A DNA stretch of 64,000 nucleotides from Corallococcus soli (GTDB taxonomy: Bacteria; Myxococcota; Myxococcia; Myxococcales; Myxococcaceae), in contig NZ_JAAIYO010000005.1 of NCBI RefSeq assembly GCF_014930455.1, forward strand, positions 372,001-436,000, written 5' to 3'. The notes under the pieces are model-generated. The model did no database searches. It was not told the DNA's origin and saw nothing but the letters and a program-made list of their open reading frames with translations. Position numbers and translations under genes: made by a program. Shown in pieces: positions 24,089 to 32,189 of this stretch (position 1 is its first letter; each line of letters opens with the position of its first letter).

Positions 24089-25675
24089 ATGCCTCTCCGG
24101 ACTCCCGCCGCCTCGCCCTCCGGAAGGACGTACCTGCGCGGCCTGTCCGCCCGAACGGTGCTCGACCTGCTGTGCCACACGCGCGCGGCCCATGCGGTGC
24201 CTGACTCCGGGCTCGCCGTGAGGCTGCCTCGCGTGATTCGGCCGGGGCACACGTGTGAAGATGAAGACGCACTCGCGGCGCGGCTGCTGTCCATCTGGTC
24301 CGACACCGTGCGAGCCCATGTGGAAGCCGGCCCCCACGAGGTGAGCCTGAGCGGTGGGGTGGACAGCGCGGCCCTGTGCGCGATGGTCGCGCGACATGCC
24401 CCCGGCCGGGTGCGCGCGTGGACCATGGACGTGCACTTCGCGGACGCGGTGGAGCGGAGCAACGCGCGGCGGATGGCACAGGTGACGGGGGCGGAGTTGG
24501 TGGACGTACGCATCCCCGACGCCGTGCTGCCGGACCTGTTCGAGCAGGCGGTCCTCGCCAACCAGACCGTCATCCTCAACGCCCGCGCCGTGGCGAGCTT
24601 CGCGTTCTACCTGGAGGCCCACCGGCTGGGCGCCGGCCCCGTCCTCCTGAGCGGCGCGGGCGCGGACGAGGTCCTCCAGGGCACCCCGGGCGCCATGGCC
24701 TCCGCAAAGGCCCGTGTGGATGAAGACCGGGTCCTCGCCGTGGAGGTCTTGCGGCCCGGCGCGCTGGCCGCGCTGGTCGACGAGGCCCCGGTGCCCACGA
24801 CGGGCCATGTCACTGTGGACAACTTGCGGGCCTCGTTCAGCGGCGACCCGCGCGATCATGAGGATGGCCTTGGAGCCCCCGGGGGGGCTGTGGACAACTC
24901 GGGAACACCTCTGGGTCAGGCCAAGGCCCGCGATCAGAAGTCGGCGGCCCGCGCTGCATCGCCCGCTGGGGAAACCGGGGCCGTTCCCTCTGGAACCCGT
25001 GGTCGCGATCAAACAGTGCCCTCGCGCGCCGGGCTCCAGCCTGTGGACAACTTGAGGGGTGTTTCCGAGGGCGTGAACAGCGATCACACTCCAGCGTCCC
25101 CCCCTGTGGACAACCTGGGGGACGTACTCGCGGCGCTGCCCGCTCCGTGGGAGCTGTCCCCGGTGGATGCATCCGCATCCGGCGAGCTTCGCTACGCCGA
25201 ATGGGTGCTGCGGGAGCTCATCCTCCCGCCCGAACTGCGAGGCGCCCGGGCCCAGGGCCTCACCGTCCGCACGCCGTACCTGGACCCGGACTTCGCTCGG
25301 ATGGCGCTCGCGCTGCCGGAGTCCGTGCTGATGCGGGATGGGTTCGGCAAATGGCTGTTCCGTCATGCGGTGCGTTCGCTCGTGCCCGATGAGGTGCGCC
25401 TCGCGCGCAAGCTGCCCCGATATGGACACACCGCGCTCTCCAGTCCGGTGCGTTCGCTTTGGCTGGAGCTGTACCGCGCCTGGCTGTGCCCCGAACGACT
25501 GGAGCCCCTCCAGGTCATCGATCCCCAGGCGGTCTCCCGCCTGCTGGAGCGCTACACGCGCCTGTCGCCCGAGGACGCTCGGGCCGGGGTGATGGATCGA
25601 TTGTTGATGCGACTCGTGTCCCTGGCCATGCTCCAGGCCCACGCCGAGGCGCATCCCCCATGTCCCGAGTCCTGA
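24089..25675 (+). CDS. asparagine-synthase-like amidotransferase without glutaminase domain, carrying an in-frame repeat array
   Basis: A 528-residue protein with the ATP-pyrophosphatase fold of asparagine synthetase: P-loop SGGVDS at residues 88-93, SGAGADE near 189-195, and the C-terminal block VRTPYLDPDFARMALALP followed by GKWLFRHAV and RKLPRYGH. The usual N-terminal glutaminase domain of about 200 residues is absent. Such stand-alone synthase domains occur in lasso-peptide, beta-lactam and amide-forming pathways. Residues about 241-342 are a low-complexity insert with alternating VDN and RD(H/Q) motifs, encoded by the DNA array described separately. The start is uncertain (ATG 24089 or TTG 24029). 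The gene overlaps the downstream glycosyltransferase by 16 bases. Confidence 0.78.
   Translation: MPLRTPAASPSGRTYLRGLSARTVLDLLCHTRAAHAVPDSGLAVRLPRVIRPGHTCEDEDALAARLLSIWSDTVRAHVEAGPHEVSLSGGVDSAALCAMVARHAPGRVRAWTMDVHFADAVERSNARRMAQVTGAELVDVRIPDAVLPDLFEQAVLANQTVILNARAVASFAFYLEAHRLGAGPVLLSGAGADEVLQGTPGAMASAKARVDEDRVLAVEVLRPGALAALVDEAPVPTTGHVTVDNLRASFSGDPRDHEDGLGAPGGAVDNSGTPLGQAKARDQKSAARAASPAGETGAVPSGTRGRDQTVPSRAGLQPVDNLRGVSEGVNSDHTPASPPVDNLGDVLAALPAPWELSPVDASASGELRYAEWVLRELILPPELRGARAQGLTVRTPYLDPDFARMALALPESVLMRDGFGKWLFRHAVRSLVPDEVRLARKLPRYGHTALSSPVRSLWLELYRAWLCPERLEPLQVIDPQAVSRLLERYTRLSPEDARAGVMDRLLMRLVSLAMLQAHAEAHPPCPES
24814..25114 (+). repeat. periodic array of TGTGGACAAC (DnaA-box-like) and GCGATCA elements inside a CDS
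   Basis: Four identical TGTGGACAAC elements begin at 24814, 24889, 25042 and 25105; a degenerate one (TGGGGAAACC) is at 24967. Between them are four GCGATCA elements at 24852, 24930, 25005 and 25080. Measured at the GTG and GAT codons the steps are 39, 36, 42, 36, 39, 36, 39 and 24 bases. All elements have one orientation. The complement of TGTGGACAA is TTGTCCACA, the DnaA box of high-GC bacteria. Wobble bases are held constant (CT before GTG; GAT not GAC) although flanking residues vary, so the constraint seems to be on DNA. Confidence 0.75.
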
Positions 25676-26853
25676 TCGCCACCTCGCCCGAGAAGGGCCA
25701 CCTCAATCCCATGGTCGGGGTGGCTCAATGGCTGCGCCGCCTGGGGCACACCGTGGGTTGGCTGTGCATCCCCGAACCGACCTCGCAGTTGGACGGACTG
25801 GGCGTGGAGGTCCTGCGCCTGCCTCACCGTGAAACCCAGCCCCCCGGCATTGAAACGGGAGGCGAAGCGCTGGCGAAGCTGGTGCTGGACGACGTGGCCC
25901 TGGGCAAGTGGATCCGTGGCCTGCTGTTGGACGCGGCTCCCGCATTCCTGGAGCCGGTGCGCGAGGTGGTGCGCGCCTTCCGCCCCGACGTGATGGCCCT
26001 GGACGGCATGCAGTACGCGGCGGTGCTCGCGGCGCACACGGAAGGCATTCCGTGGGCAGGCGTGTCCTCCGCGCTCACGCTGCTGGAGCCTCGGCCGGAC
26101 ATTCCCTTGCTGCGCAACGTGCGAGCACTCGCGAACGACCGGCAGGCGCTGTTCCAGAAGCATGGCTTCGACGCGCGCTTCCGCACCTGTGAATGCCTGT
26201 CGCCCCGGCTCAACGTCATCTTCGCCACCGAGGCCTTCCTGGGCCCGGACGCGGGAGTCCCGCCGAACACGCTGCTCGTAGGGCCCTCGGTTCCGCCCGA
26301 GTCCCGGGGCGACGAAGTGTCCTTCCCGTGGGAGCGCCTGGGAGGCAAGCCCATGCTGTACGTGTCCTTCGGCAGCCAGATTTCGTATCAGCCGGAGCTG
26401 TTCCGTCTCATCGCGGAGGCCGCGCGGCCCTTCAACGTGACGCTGGTGTTGTGCGCGGGCGAGCTGGCCGACACGGACTTCCCGAACACGCTGGCCGGTG
26501 ACGTGGTGGCGGTGCCTTACACGCCGCAGCGACAGGTGCTGGAGCGCGCGGCCGCGTTCATCTCCCACGGAGGCGCCAACTCCGTGATGGAGGCGATGAC
26601 GGCGGGCGTGCCGATGTTGCTGCTGCCGGTGTGCAACGACCAGCCCGTGCAGGCGCACTTCCTGGAGAAGTCCGGAGCAGGGCTCGCCAGGGACCCAAAG
26701 CACCTCACGGTGGAGACATGCCGAGAGGCCATCGCCCAGCTCCTGGCGCCCGCGTCACCGATGCGCGAACGGGTGGCGGAGATCTCCCGGTCCTACCGGG
26801 GCCACGACGGCGCCAGGGTCGCCGCCGAACGCATCGCCGGACTCGTCGCGTGA
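25660..26853 (+). CDS. UGT/MGT-type glycosyltransferase (GT1 family)
   Basis: The 397-residue cytosolic enzyme has the GT-B fold typical of macrolide/UDP-glycosyltransferases. The N-terminal acceptor domain starts VLIATSPEKGHLNPMVGVAQ, and the C-terminal donor domain has LYVSFGSQISY, VPYTPQRQVLERAAAFISHGGANSVMEAMTAGVP and the donor motif LLPVCNDQPVQA. Such enzymes place sugars on small-molecule natural products. ATG 25660 lies inside the asparagine-synthase-like gene, overlapping by 16 bases, and its stop overlaps the next start (GTGA). With its neighbours it may form a small biosynthetic operon, though the aglycone is unknown. Confidence 0.85.
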   Translation: MSRVLIATSPEKGHLNPMVGVAQWLRRLGHTVGWLCIPEPTSQLDGLGVEVLRLPHRETQPPGIETGGEALAKLVLDDVALGKWIRGLLLDAAPAFLEPVREVVRAFRPDVMALDGMQYAAVLAAHTEGIPWAGVSSALTLLEPRPDIPLLRNVRALANDRQALFQKHGFDARFRTCECLSPRLNVIFATEAFLGPDAGVPPNTLLVGPSVPPESRGDEVSFPWERLGGKPMLYVSFGSQISYQPELFRLIAEAARPFNVTLVLCAGELADTDFPNTLAGDVVAVPYTPQRQVLERAAAFISHGGANSVMEAMTAGVPMLLLPVCNDQPVQAHFLEKSGAGLARDPKHLTVETCREAIAQLLAPASPMRERVAEISRSYRGHDGARVAAERIAGLVA

Positions 26854-27707
26854 CATCCGTGCAGTGGAGTCCGCGCAGGCACCATCCCCCGGGCATCACC
26901 CCGCTGGAGGTGTGGAACCTGCCTGTGTCTGGCCGGGAACTGTGGGAGGTCTTGGGCTCGCCGTGGGTAGAGGAGGACCGACGCGCGGGAGTGCCGGGCA
27001 CCACGCTCACGGCGCGCCTCATGCCGGCGCTGGCAGAGGCGCTCGCGTTGCTCGTGATGCGACACGCCCCGGATGCGGCGTATCTGAGTGGAGGGCTGGC
27101 GGAGCTGGATGGCTTCCAGGCCGCGCTGAAGGAAGCCACGGTCGCCCTGCCCTGCCCAGTCCACGTCGCGCCCACGCCCCGCTTCGCGCCCGTGCACGCG
27201 GGCCTGCACATGTTGGAGGCACAGGGATTCAACACACCAGTCTGCGTGGACGTGGGCCAGACCAGCATCAAGTGCGCGAGGCCCGGCTCAACGCGTGTCT
27301 TCGAGCGGGATCTCACCCACCTGCCACCGCTGTTCATCGGACAGCCACGTCCCAGGGACGGCCACCACATCCGGGACACCGTGGTTTTCATCGCGGGCGC
27401 GCTGAACACATTCCTCAAGGAGGACGCACGGACCGCGCCGGACGCGCTGTGTCTCGCATTGCCGTGTCCGCTGGATGAGGACCTGACACCAGGAGGCTGC
27501 ACCTACGGCTTCGAGGGTGCGGCGTCGTTCGTGCCGGACATCCTCGCCCGCGCCGGGTTGCCCGAAGCAGGAGGCCCGGTGTTCGTGCTCAACGACGCGG
27601 AGCTGGCGGCCGAATCCGCTCGGCGCGACGCCCGGGTCACGGGGCAGCGGGTGCTGTGCTTGTCACTGGGTTTCGGCCCAGGAGGAGCGCTGCTCGACCA
27701 GGGGTGA
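26850..27707 (+). CDS. ROK-like / sugar-kinase-fold protein
   Basis: A 285-residue protein whose C-terminal half has the actin-like ATPase pattern of the ROK family: VCVDVGQTSIKCARPG (phosphate 1 motif), LCLALPCPLDEDL, and VFVLNDAELAAESARRDA with the catalytic Asp in LNDAE. It ends SLGFGPGGALLDQG where ROK proteins carry the phosphate 2 motif GTGLG; here it is GFGPGGAL. The N-terminal 110 residues, HPPGITPLEVWNLPVSGRE onward, are unlike ROK proteins and may be a second half-domain. The usual zinc-binding Cys cluster is absent. GTG 26850 overlaps the glycosyltransferase stop, so it is likely co-translated. Role in sugar activation or recognition is plausible, not shown. Confidence 0.65.
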   Translation: MTSVQWSPRRHHPPGITPLEVWNLPVSGRELWEVLGSPWVEEDRRAGVPGTTLTARLMPALAEALALLVMRHAPDAAYLSGGLAELDGFQAALKEATVALPCPVHVAPTPRFAPVHAGLHMLEAQGFNTPVCVDVGQTSIKCARPGSTRVFERDLTHLPPLFIGQPRPRDGHHIRDTVVFIAGALNTFLKEDARTAPDALCLALPCPLDEDLTPGGCTYGFEGAASFVPDILARAGLPEAGGPVFVLNDAELAAESARRDARVTGQRVLCLSLGFGPGGALLDQG

Positions 27708-27757
27708 CGTGACACTTGGGAGGGGGAGCCTGGTAGCCTGGTCAAGGACCCGCGCCC

Positions 27758-28693
27758 ATGCCCTCCGACAACGACCAGGCCATCCGGTTGGCGGCCTTCA
27801 AGGCCCTGGAGGGACTGGTGGAGCGGTACGGCGACGTGCTGCCCTGGGATGCCATCCAGGAAGGCTTCATGCTCCATCGCGAGCAGCACCTGTTCGCCAA
27901 CCGGACGCGCGGCATCTTCTGGCCCCGGCAGATGCAGGAGACCGCGCTGTCCATCAAGACCACCGTGCCGCGCGGTTCACGGGTGGCTCGCTACGACGAT
28001 GACAACGTGGCCTCGGACGGGGCCTTCCTCTACAAGTTCCAGGGCACGGACGTGGAGGCCCGCGACAACCGCCGGCTCGTGCGCGCGCAGCAATTGGACG
28101 CGCCCCTCATCTACTTCTACGGCATCGAGCCCGGCCTGTATCAGCCGCTGTGGCCCGTCTACATCTCCGACGTGGACCTGCCGTCGCACTCCTTCCACGT
28201 CATGGTGTCCGCGCCCGATACGGCGCGACTGCTCCAGCCCCAGCGCTACGCGGCGGACGCGAAGGCACTTACCTGGGAGCGCCGCTACACGACGGTGCTG
28301 GCCAAGAAGCGCCTGCATCAGGTCGCCTTCCGCCGACACGTCCTGCGCGCCTACGAAGAGCGCTGCGCGGTGTGCGGCTTTCCTCGCACGGAGCTACTGG
28401 ACGCGGCCCACATCCTTCCCGACCACGACGTCCGGGGACACGCGGAGGTCCCCAACGGGCTGGCGCTCTGCCGACTCCACCACGGCGCCTTCGACACGAA
28501 CCTGATGGGCTTCCGTCCGAACGGAGTCATCGAGCTGGCCCCCAGCCTGCTCGCCACCCAGGACGGACCGACCCTGGAACACGCGCTGAAGGGCTTCGTC
28601 GGAAAGACTCTCCAACTGCCTCGCTCCAACGAGCTGCGACCCAAGAAGCTCTACCTGGAAGAGCGCTACGAGCGCTTCCGCAAGGTGGGCTGA
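27758..28693 (+). CDS. HNH endonuclease
   Basis: The 311-residue protein has a C-terminal HNH nuclease with zinc-binding Cys203 and Cys206 (CAVCG), catalytic His218 in DAAHILPDHD, the Asn in VPNGLALC and the final His pair in CRLHHGAFD (238-245). The N-terminal 190 residues form an unrecognised, possibly DNA- or modification-binding domain of the kind seen in putative restriction endonucleases of COG3440. No methylase lies beside it, so a modification-dependent restriction role is possible but unproven. AAGGA at 27744-27748 is the likely ribosome site. The start lies 50 bases after the ROK-like gene, so it may be a separate unit. Confidence 0.85.
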   Translation: MPSDNDQAIRLAAFKALEGLVERYGDVLPWDAIQEGFMLHREQHLFANRTRGIFWPRQMQETALSIKTTVPRGSRVARYDDDNVASDGAFLYKFQGTDVEARDNRRLVRAQQLDAPLIYFYGIEPGLYQPLWPVYISDVDLPSHSFHVMVSAPDTARLLQPQRYAADAKALTWERRYTTVLAKKRLHQVAFRRHVLRAYEERCAVCGFPRTELLDAAHILPDHDVRGHAEVPNGLALCRLHHGAFDTNLMGFRPNGVIELAPSLLATQDGPTLEHALKGFVGKTLQLPRSNELRPKKLYLEERYERFRKVG

Positions 28694-28802
28694 AGCCTCC
28701 TGCCCGAAGCACCGGGCACGAGCACGACCCAGCCCAGATGGAGGGGCATCCCATCCAAACGGGCAGGTCCCCGCCCTGCCCGGTTCGCCGATGTGGTGTG
28801 CC

Positions 28803-28829
28803 TTCGAGCCTCTTAGTTTCAGGCTCGAA
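28803..28829 (+). promoter_or_regulatory. 9-N9-9 inverted repeat next to the ribosome site of the first HtrA-like gene
   Basis: TTCGAGCCT (28803-28811) and AGGCTCGAA (28821-28829) are perfect complements around a nine-base loop CTTAGTTTC. The right arm abuts the AAAGGA ribosome site of the protease ATG at 28841. The 9-N9-9 layout equals that of the HrcA operator CIRCE, but the bases differ. It could be an operator or a translation-controlling hairpin. Confidence 0.55.
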
Positions 28830-28840
28830 AGGAACACCCC

Positions 28841-29731
28841 ATGTCCACCGACGCCCTCCAAGCCCTCTCGCAGTCCATCGCCACCGTCGTCGAGCGCATC
28901 GCCCCCTCCCTCGTCCGCGTGGAGGCCCGCCGTCGCCGGGGCGCCAGCGGCATCGTCTGGGACGCCGACGGTCACATCCTCACCACCAGCCACGCCGTCG
29001 AACACGAAGGCTCCATCCAGGTGGGCCTCGCGGACGGTCGCTCGGTGTCCGCCGAGCTCGTCGGCCGTGACCCGAGCACCGATCTCGCCCTCCTCAAGGC
29101 CGACGCCACCGGGCTCACCGCGCTCGCGCCCGCGCCGCTTGATGGCGTGAAGGTCGGCAACGTCGTGCTGGCCCTCGGCCGTCCGGGACGCACCGCCCGG
29201 GCGACGCTCGGCATCGTCAGCGCGTTCGGCGGTGACTGGCGCACGCACGCGGGCGGGCAGGTGGACCGCTACCTGGAGACGGACGCCGACCTGCCGCCCG
29301 GCTTCTCCGGAGGCGCGCTGGTGGATGCGCAGGGCCGCTTCCTCGGCATCCCCACCGCGGCCTTCTCCCGCACCGCCGCCGTCGTCATCCCCGGCGACAC
29401 GCTGACGCGCGTGGCGAACTCGCTGCGGGAGCACGGCGGCATCCGCCGAGGCTACCTGGGCGTGGGCGCCTACCCGGTGCGCCTGCCCCGTGAAATCGAC
29501 GGCACGAAGGCGGGGCTCATCCTGCTGTCGGTGGATCCGGAAGGGCCCGCGCAGAAGGCCGGGCTGCTGCTGGGCGACGTGCTGGTGAGCCTGGGCGGCC
29601 AGTCGCTGCACGGCGTGGAGGACCTGCTCGGCTACCTGGGCGACGAGAAGGTGGGCACGTCCCTCCAGGCCAAGGTGCTGCGCGCGGGGGAGCTGCGCGA
29701 AGTGCCCGTCACCGTGGGCAAGCGTTCGTGA
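28841..29731 (+). CDS. HtrA/DegP-like trypsin-fold serine protease with PDZ domain, copy 1
   Basis: A 296-residue S1C protease. The catalytic triad is His in TTSHAVE, Asp in STDLALLK and Ser in LPPGFSGGALV; the usual GNSGG is altered to GFSGG but keeps the nucleophile. A PDZ domain covers the last 95 residues (GYLGVGAYPVRLP, GPAQKAGLLLGDVLVSLGG). There is no signal peptide or membrane anchor, so unlike classic HtrA it may act in the cytoplasm. It is the first of a tandem pair with 12 bases to the second gene. A perfect inverted repeat beside the ribosome site suggests specific control, perhaps stress induction. Confidence 0.88.
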   Translation: MSTDALQALSQSIATVVERIAPSLVRVEARRRRGASGIVWDADGHILTTSHAVEHEGSIQVGLADGRSVSAELVGRDPSTDLALLKADATGLTALAPAPLDGVKVGNVVLALGRPGRTARATLGIVSAFGGDWRTHAGGQVDRYLETDADLPPGFSGGALVDAQGRFLGIPTAAFSRTAAVVIPGDTLTRVANSLREHGGIRRGYLGVGAYPVRLPREIDGTKAGLILLSVDPEGPAQKAGLLLGDVLVSLGGQSLHGVEDLLGYLGDEKVGTSLQAKVLRAGELREVPVTVGKRS

Positions 29732-29743
29732 AAGGAGCCGGCC

Positions 29744-30658
29744 ATGAAGCTGTTGCAGCAGTTGTCCGATGATCTGGAGTCCCTCGTCGCTGGTGCCGCG
29801 CCAGCGGTGGTGGGCGTGGAGCACGCGCGCGGCCACGGCACCGGCCTGTTCCTCACGCCGGACGGCTACGTGCTCACCAACCGGCACGTCGTGATGCGCA
29901 CGCCGAAGCGACTCGTCGTGCAGCTCCACAACGGCGAGGAGCGCCGGGCCACGCTGGTGGGCGGGGATGCTCCCACCGACCTCGCGGTGGTGCGCGCGGA
30001 GGGAGATGATTTTCCCACGCTGCCGCTGGCGGATCCGGAGACGGTGAAGGTGGGCCAGCTCGTGATGGCCATTGGCAATCCCTTCCGCCTGGAGCAGTCG
30101 GTGTCGCTGGGCGTGGTGAGCGCCATCAACCGCTCCATCACCCTTCCCGACGGCGTCATCCTGGAGGGCATGCTCCAGACGGACGCGGCCATCAACCCAG
30201 GCAACTCCGGCGGGCCGCTGCTCGACACGCATGGGCGCGTGGTGGGGCTCAACACGCTGGTGCTGCCGTATGCACAGGGCATCGGCTTCGCGGTGAGCGC
30301 GACCACGGCGGCCTGGGTCGCGGGCCTGCTCATCCAGCGCGGCCGGGTGGACCGGAAGTTCCTGGGCATCGCCGCCACGGCGGTGAACCTGGAGCCCGCG
30401 CTCGCTCGCGACACGGGCCAGCTCCGGGCCGTGCGCGTGCTGAAGGTGCAGGAGGGCACCCCGGCCGACGACGCCGGACTCCAGCCCGACGACCTGCTGC
30501 TCGGCATCAACAGCCGGCCCGTCAACAGCGTGGACGACCTGCAACGGCTGATGGCGCTGGCCAACGACGAAGCGGTGCACCTGGACGTGCTGCGCAAGGG
30601 CCGCCGCAAGGGCGTCTCCGCCCGCGCACGCAAGCGCATTGAACCCGTGGCGGCGTGA
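29744..30658 (+). CDS. HtrA/DegP-like trypsin-fold serine protease with PDZ domain, copy 2
   Basis: A 304-residue S1C protease with an intact triad: His in LTNRHVV, Asp in PTDLAVV and Ser in NPGNSGGPLL. The PDZ domain follows (FLGIAATAVNL, GTPADDAGLQPDDLLLGINSR). As with its neighbour, no export signal is visible; the first residues are MKLLQQLSDDLES. The two proteins probably share a substrate or form mixed oligomers, since they are adjacent and similar in length and layout, but the first has a divergent Ser loop. A good ribosome site (AAAGGAG) lies before ATG 29744. Confidence 0.9.
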   Translation: MKLLQQLSDDLESLVAGAAPAVVGVEHARGHGTGLFLTPDGYVLTNRHVVMRTPKRLVVQLHNGEERRATLVGGDAPTDLAVVRAEGDDFPTLPLADPETVKVGQLVMAIGNPFRLEQSVSLGVVSAINRSITLPDGVILEGMLQTDAAINPGNSGGPLLDTHGRVVGLNTLVLPYAQGIGFAVSATTAAWVAGLLIQRGRVDRKFLGIAATAVNLEPALARDTGQLRAVRVLKVQEGTPADDAGLQPDDLLLGINSRPVNSVDDLQRLMALANDEAVHLDVLRKGRRKGVSARARKRIEPVAA

Positions 30659-30733
30659 CCCCCGGCAGGCCCCGTTATCCCGTGCGCGAGCCCGAATGGA
30701 AGGAAACCGGGGCCGCCACGGAGAGGCTGGGCG

Positions 30734-31492
30734 ATGATGCGTCCCTCGAAGTTCCCATCCAGGGCGCAGGGCATGACATCCGAACAGGACGCACGCGCGG
30801 AACTGAACGCACGCATTGATCGCGACGGCTTCGCCATCCTTTCGCGAGGCATCTCCCCTGAAACGGTGGAGGCCCTGCTCCAGGAACTGCACCCGGTGAG
30901 TGACGGCGCGAATACGCAGCGACGCGGGGGCGTGCGCAACCTCCTGGAGAACGTGCCCGCCGTTCGTGAGCTGGCCCGCTCGGTCCCTGTGCGCGAAGCC
31001 GCGGAGGCCATCCTGGGCCCCCGCTGTTTCGCGGTGCGGGGGCTGCTCTTCGACAAGACCCCGGACGCGAACTGGAAGGTCCTCTGGCACCAGGACCTCA
31101 CCATCGCCGTGCGCGAGCGACGCGACCTCCCCGGCTTCGGCCCCTGGTCGGAGAAGGCGGGTGTGCCCTGCGTGCAGCCTCCCACGCAGGTGCTGGAGGA
31201 CATGGTCGCCGTGCGCGTGCACCTGGACGATTGCGGCGAGGCCAATGGCCCGGTGCGGATCCTCGCGGGCTCGCACCGTGAAGGACGCTTGTCCGCAGCG
31301 CTCATCCCACGCTGGCTCGAACGCACGGAGCCGCAAGACTGCCTCGTGCCCCGGGGAGGCCTGCTGGTGATGCGTCCCCTGTTGCTGCACGCATCCTCGC
31401 CGGCCCGCGTCCCCGCCCACCGCCGGGTCATCCACCTGGAGTTCGCCGCGCATGCCCTGTCCGGCGGGCTCCAATGGCACGCGCGAGTCTGA
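30734..31492 (+). CDS. phytanoyl-CoA dioxygenase (PhyH) family protein
   Basis: A 252-residue Fe(II)/2-oxoglutarate oxygenase-fold protein. The iron-binding facial triad is suggested by the HxD motif in LWHQDLTI and a later His in LLLHASSPA; the Arg binding 2-oxoglutarate lies shortly after (PAHRRVIHLEF). The beta-strand VRVHLDDCGEANGPVRILAGSH is characteristic of PhyH relatives. Substrates of bacterial members are diverse small molecules and cannot be predicted. ATG 30734 follows GGAGAGG by seven bases; ATG 30773 is an alternative. It appears monocistronic. Confidence 0.85.
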   Translation: MMRPSKFPSRAQGMTSEQDARAELNARIDRDGFAILSRGISPETVEALLQELHPVSDGANTQRRGGVRNLLENVPAVRELARSVPVREAAEAILGPRCFAVRGLLFDKTPDANWKVLWHQDLTIAVRERRDLPGFGPWSEKAGVPCVQPPTQVLEDMVAVRVHLDDCGEANGPVRILAGSHREGRLSAALIPRWLERTEPQDCLVPRGGLLVMRPLLLHASSPARVPAHRRVIHLEFAAHALSGGLQWHARV

Positions 31493-31495
31493 ACC

Positions 31496-32122
31496 TCACG
31501 GCCACGTCAGCATCAACCCGATTCCATCCGGCGCGGGCACCAGCCGCGCCGTGAGCTGCCCGTTCAGCCGCGCGTTGAGGAACGTCAGCACGCCGTCGAA
31601 CACCAGCAGGAACCCGCCCTGCACCAGCAGGCTCTTGCCCCACCCGCGCAGGCGCGCCGAGTCCTTGCGCGACCCGCGCTCCCACAAGAACCCGCCGAAG
31701 GCGATGTAGCCCACGTCCAGGCCCGCGTTGAAGAGCAGCAGCTTCTCCATGCGCTGTCCTTCGGAGAGGCTGCGCGCCAGGTCCCAGGAGCCCGGCTCCG
31801 CGGTCGCCTGCCCGTGGTAGCCAATCGCCGCGATGGTCAGGTTGACCAGGTTCCACGCCGCGTTCGCCTGGAAGAAGGCCCGCGTCTCCCCCTCGCTCGC
31901 GAAGTGTCCCGCCACGCCCGTACCGATGTTCAGCACCGCCCAGCCGAACAGGATGCCCATGGCGGTGCGGTTCACCCGCACCGCCTCCGCGTTGTGCTCC
32001 GCGAGCCACGCCTTGCCGTCGGCGGGGGGCGCGGTGGACTCCTGCCCCTGCGCGGCCCACGGCATCGCGAGGAACAGCAGCACCAGGACGAAGCAGGAGC
32101 GCACGAGGCGGGCGGGAGCCAT
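31496..32122 (-). CDS. small integral membrane protein, DUF6992-like
   Basis: A 208-residue protein with an N-terminal signal or transmembrane stretch (CFVLVLLFLAMPWAAQG) and three to four further hydrophobic segments, including AMGILFGWAVLNIGTGVAGH, AAWNLVNLTIAAIGYH and SLLVQGGFLLVFDGVLTFLN. The NAAWNLVNL and GLDVGYIAFG patterns resemble DUF6992. Function is unknown. A -10-like TAGAGT (32129-32134, complement) lies six bases before the start, so the transcript may be leaderless. Its stop lies three bases from the convergent dioxygenase stop. Confidence 0.7.
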   Translation of the reverse strand: MAPARLVRSCFVLVLLFLAMPWAAQGQESTAPPADGKAWLAEHNAEAVRVNRTAMGILFGWAVLNIGTGVAGHFASEGETRAFFQANAAWNLVNLTIAAIGYHGQATAEPGSWDLARSLSEGQRMEKLLLFNAGLDVGYIAFGGFLWERGSRKDSARLRGWGKSLLVQGGFLLVFDGVLTFLNARLNGQLTARLVPAPDGIGLMLTWP

Positions 32123-32128
32123 GGCGCC

Positions 32129-32134
32129 ACTCTA
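32129..32134 (-). promoter_or_regulatory. -10-like TAGAGT six bases before the membrane protein start
   Basis: On the minus strand TAGAGT is followed by GGCGCC and the ATG at 32122. The spacing puts transcription start at the ATG. Confidence 0.4.
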
Positions 32135-32189
32135 GGGAGTTGCCCCCCAGCGTCACGCTCACGCACCCCGCCGCGTGCTCCGGTCAACG

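Noticed and set aside
24814-25114. CRISPR array
   Set aside because: The repeated elements are 7-10 bases with short regular steps, lie in an open reading frame and alternate between two motifs; there are no long direct repeats or cas genes.
28394-31480. 1028-residue open frame on the minus strand
   Set aside because: It is antisense to the HNH endonuclease, two clear proteases and a dioxygenase, and its translation is Ala/Arg/Gly/His-rich with no recognisable motif.
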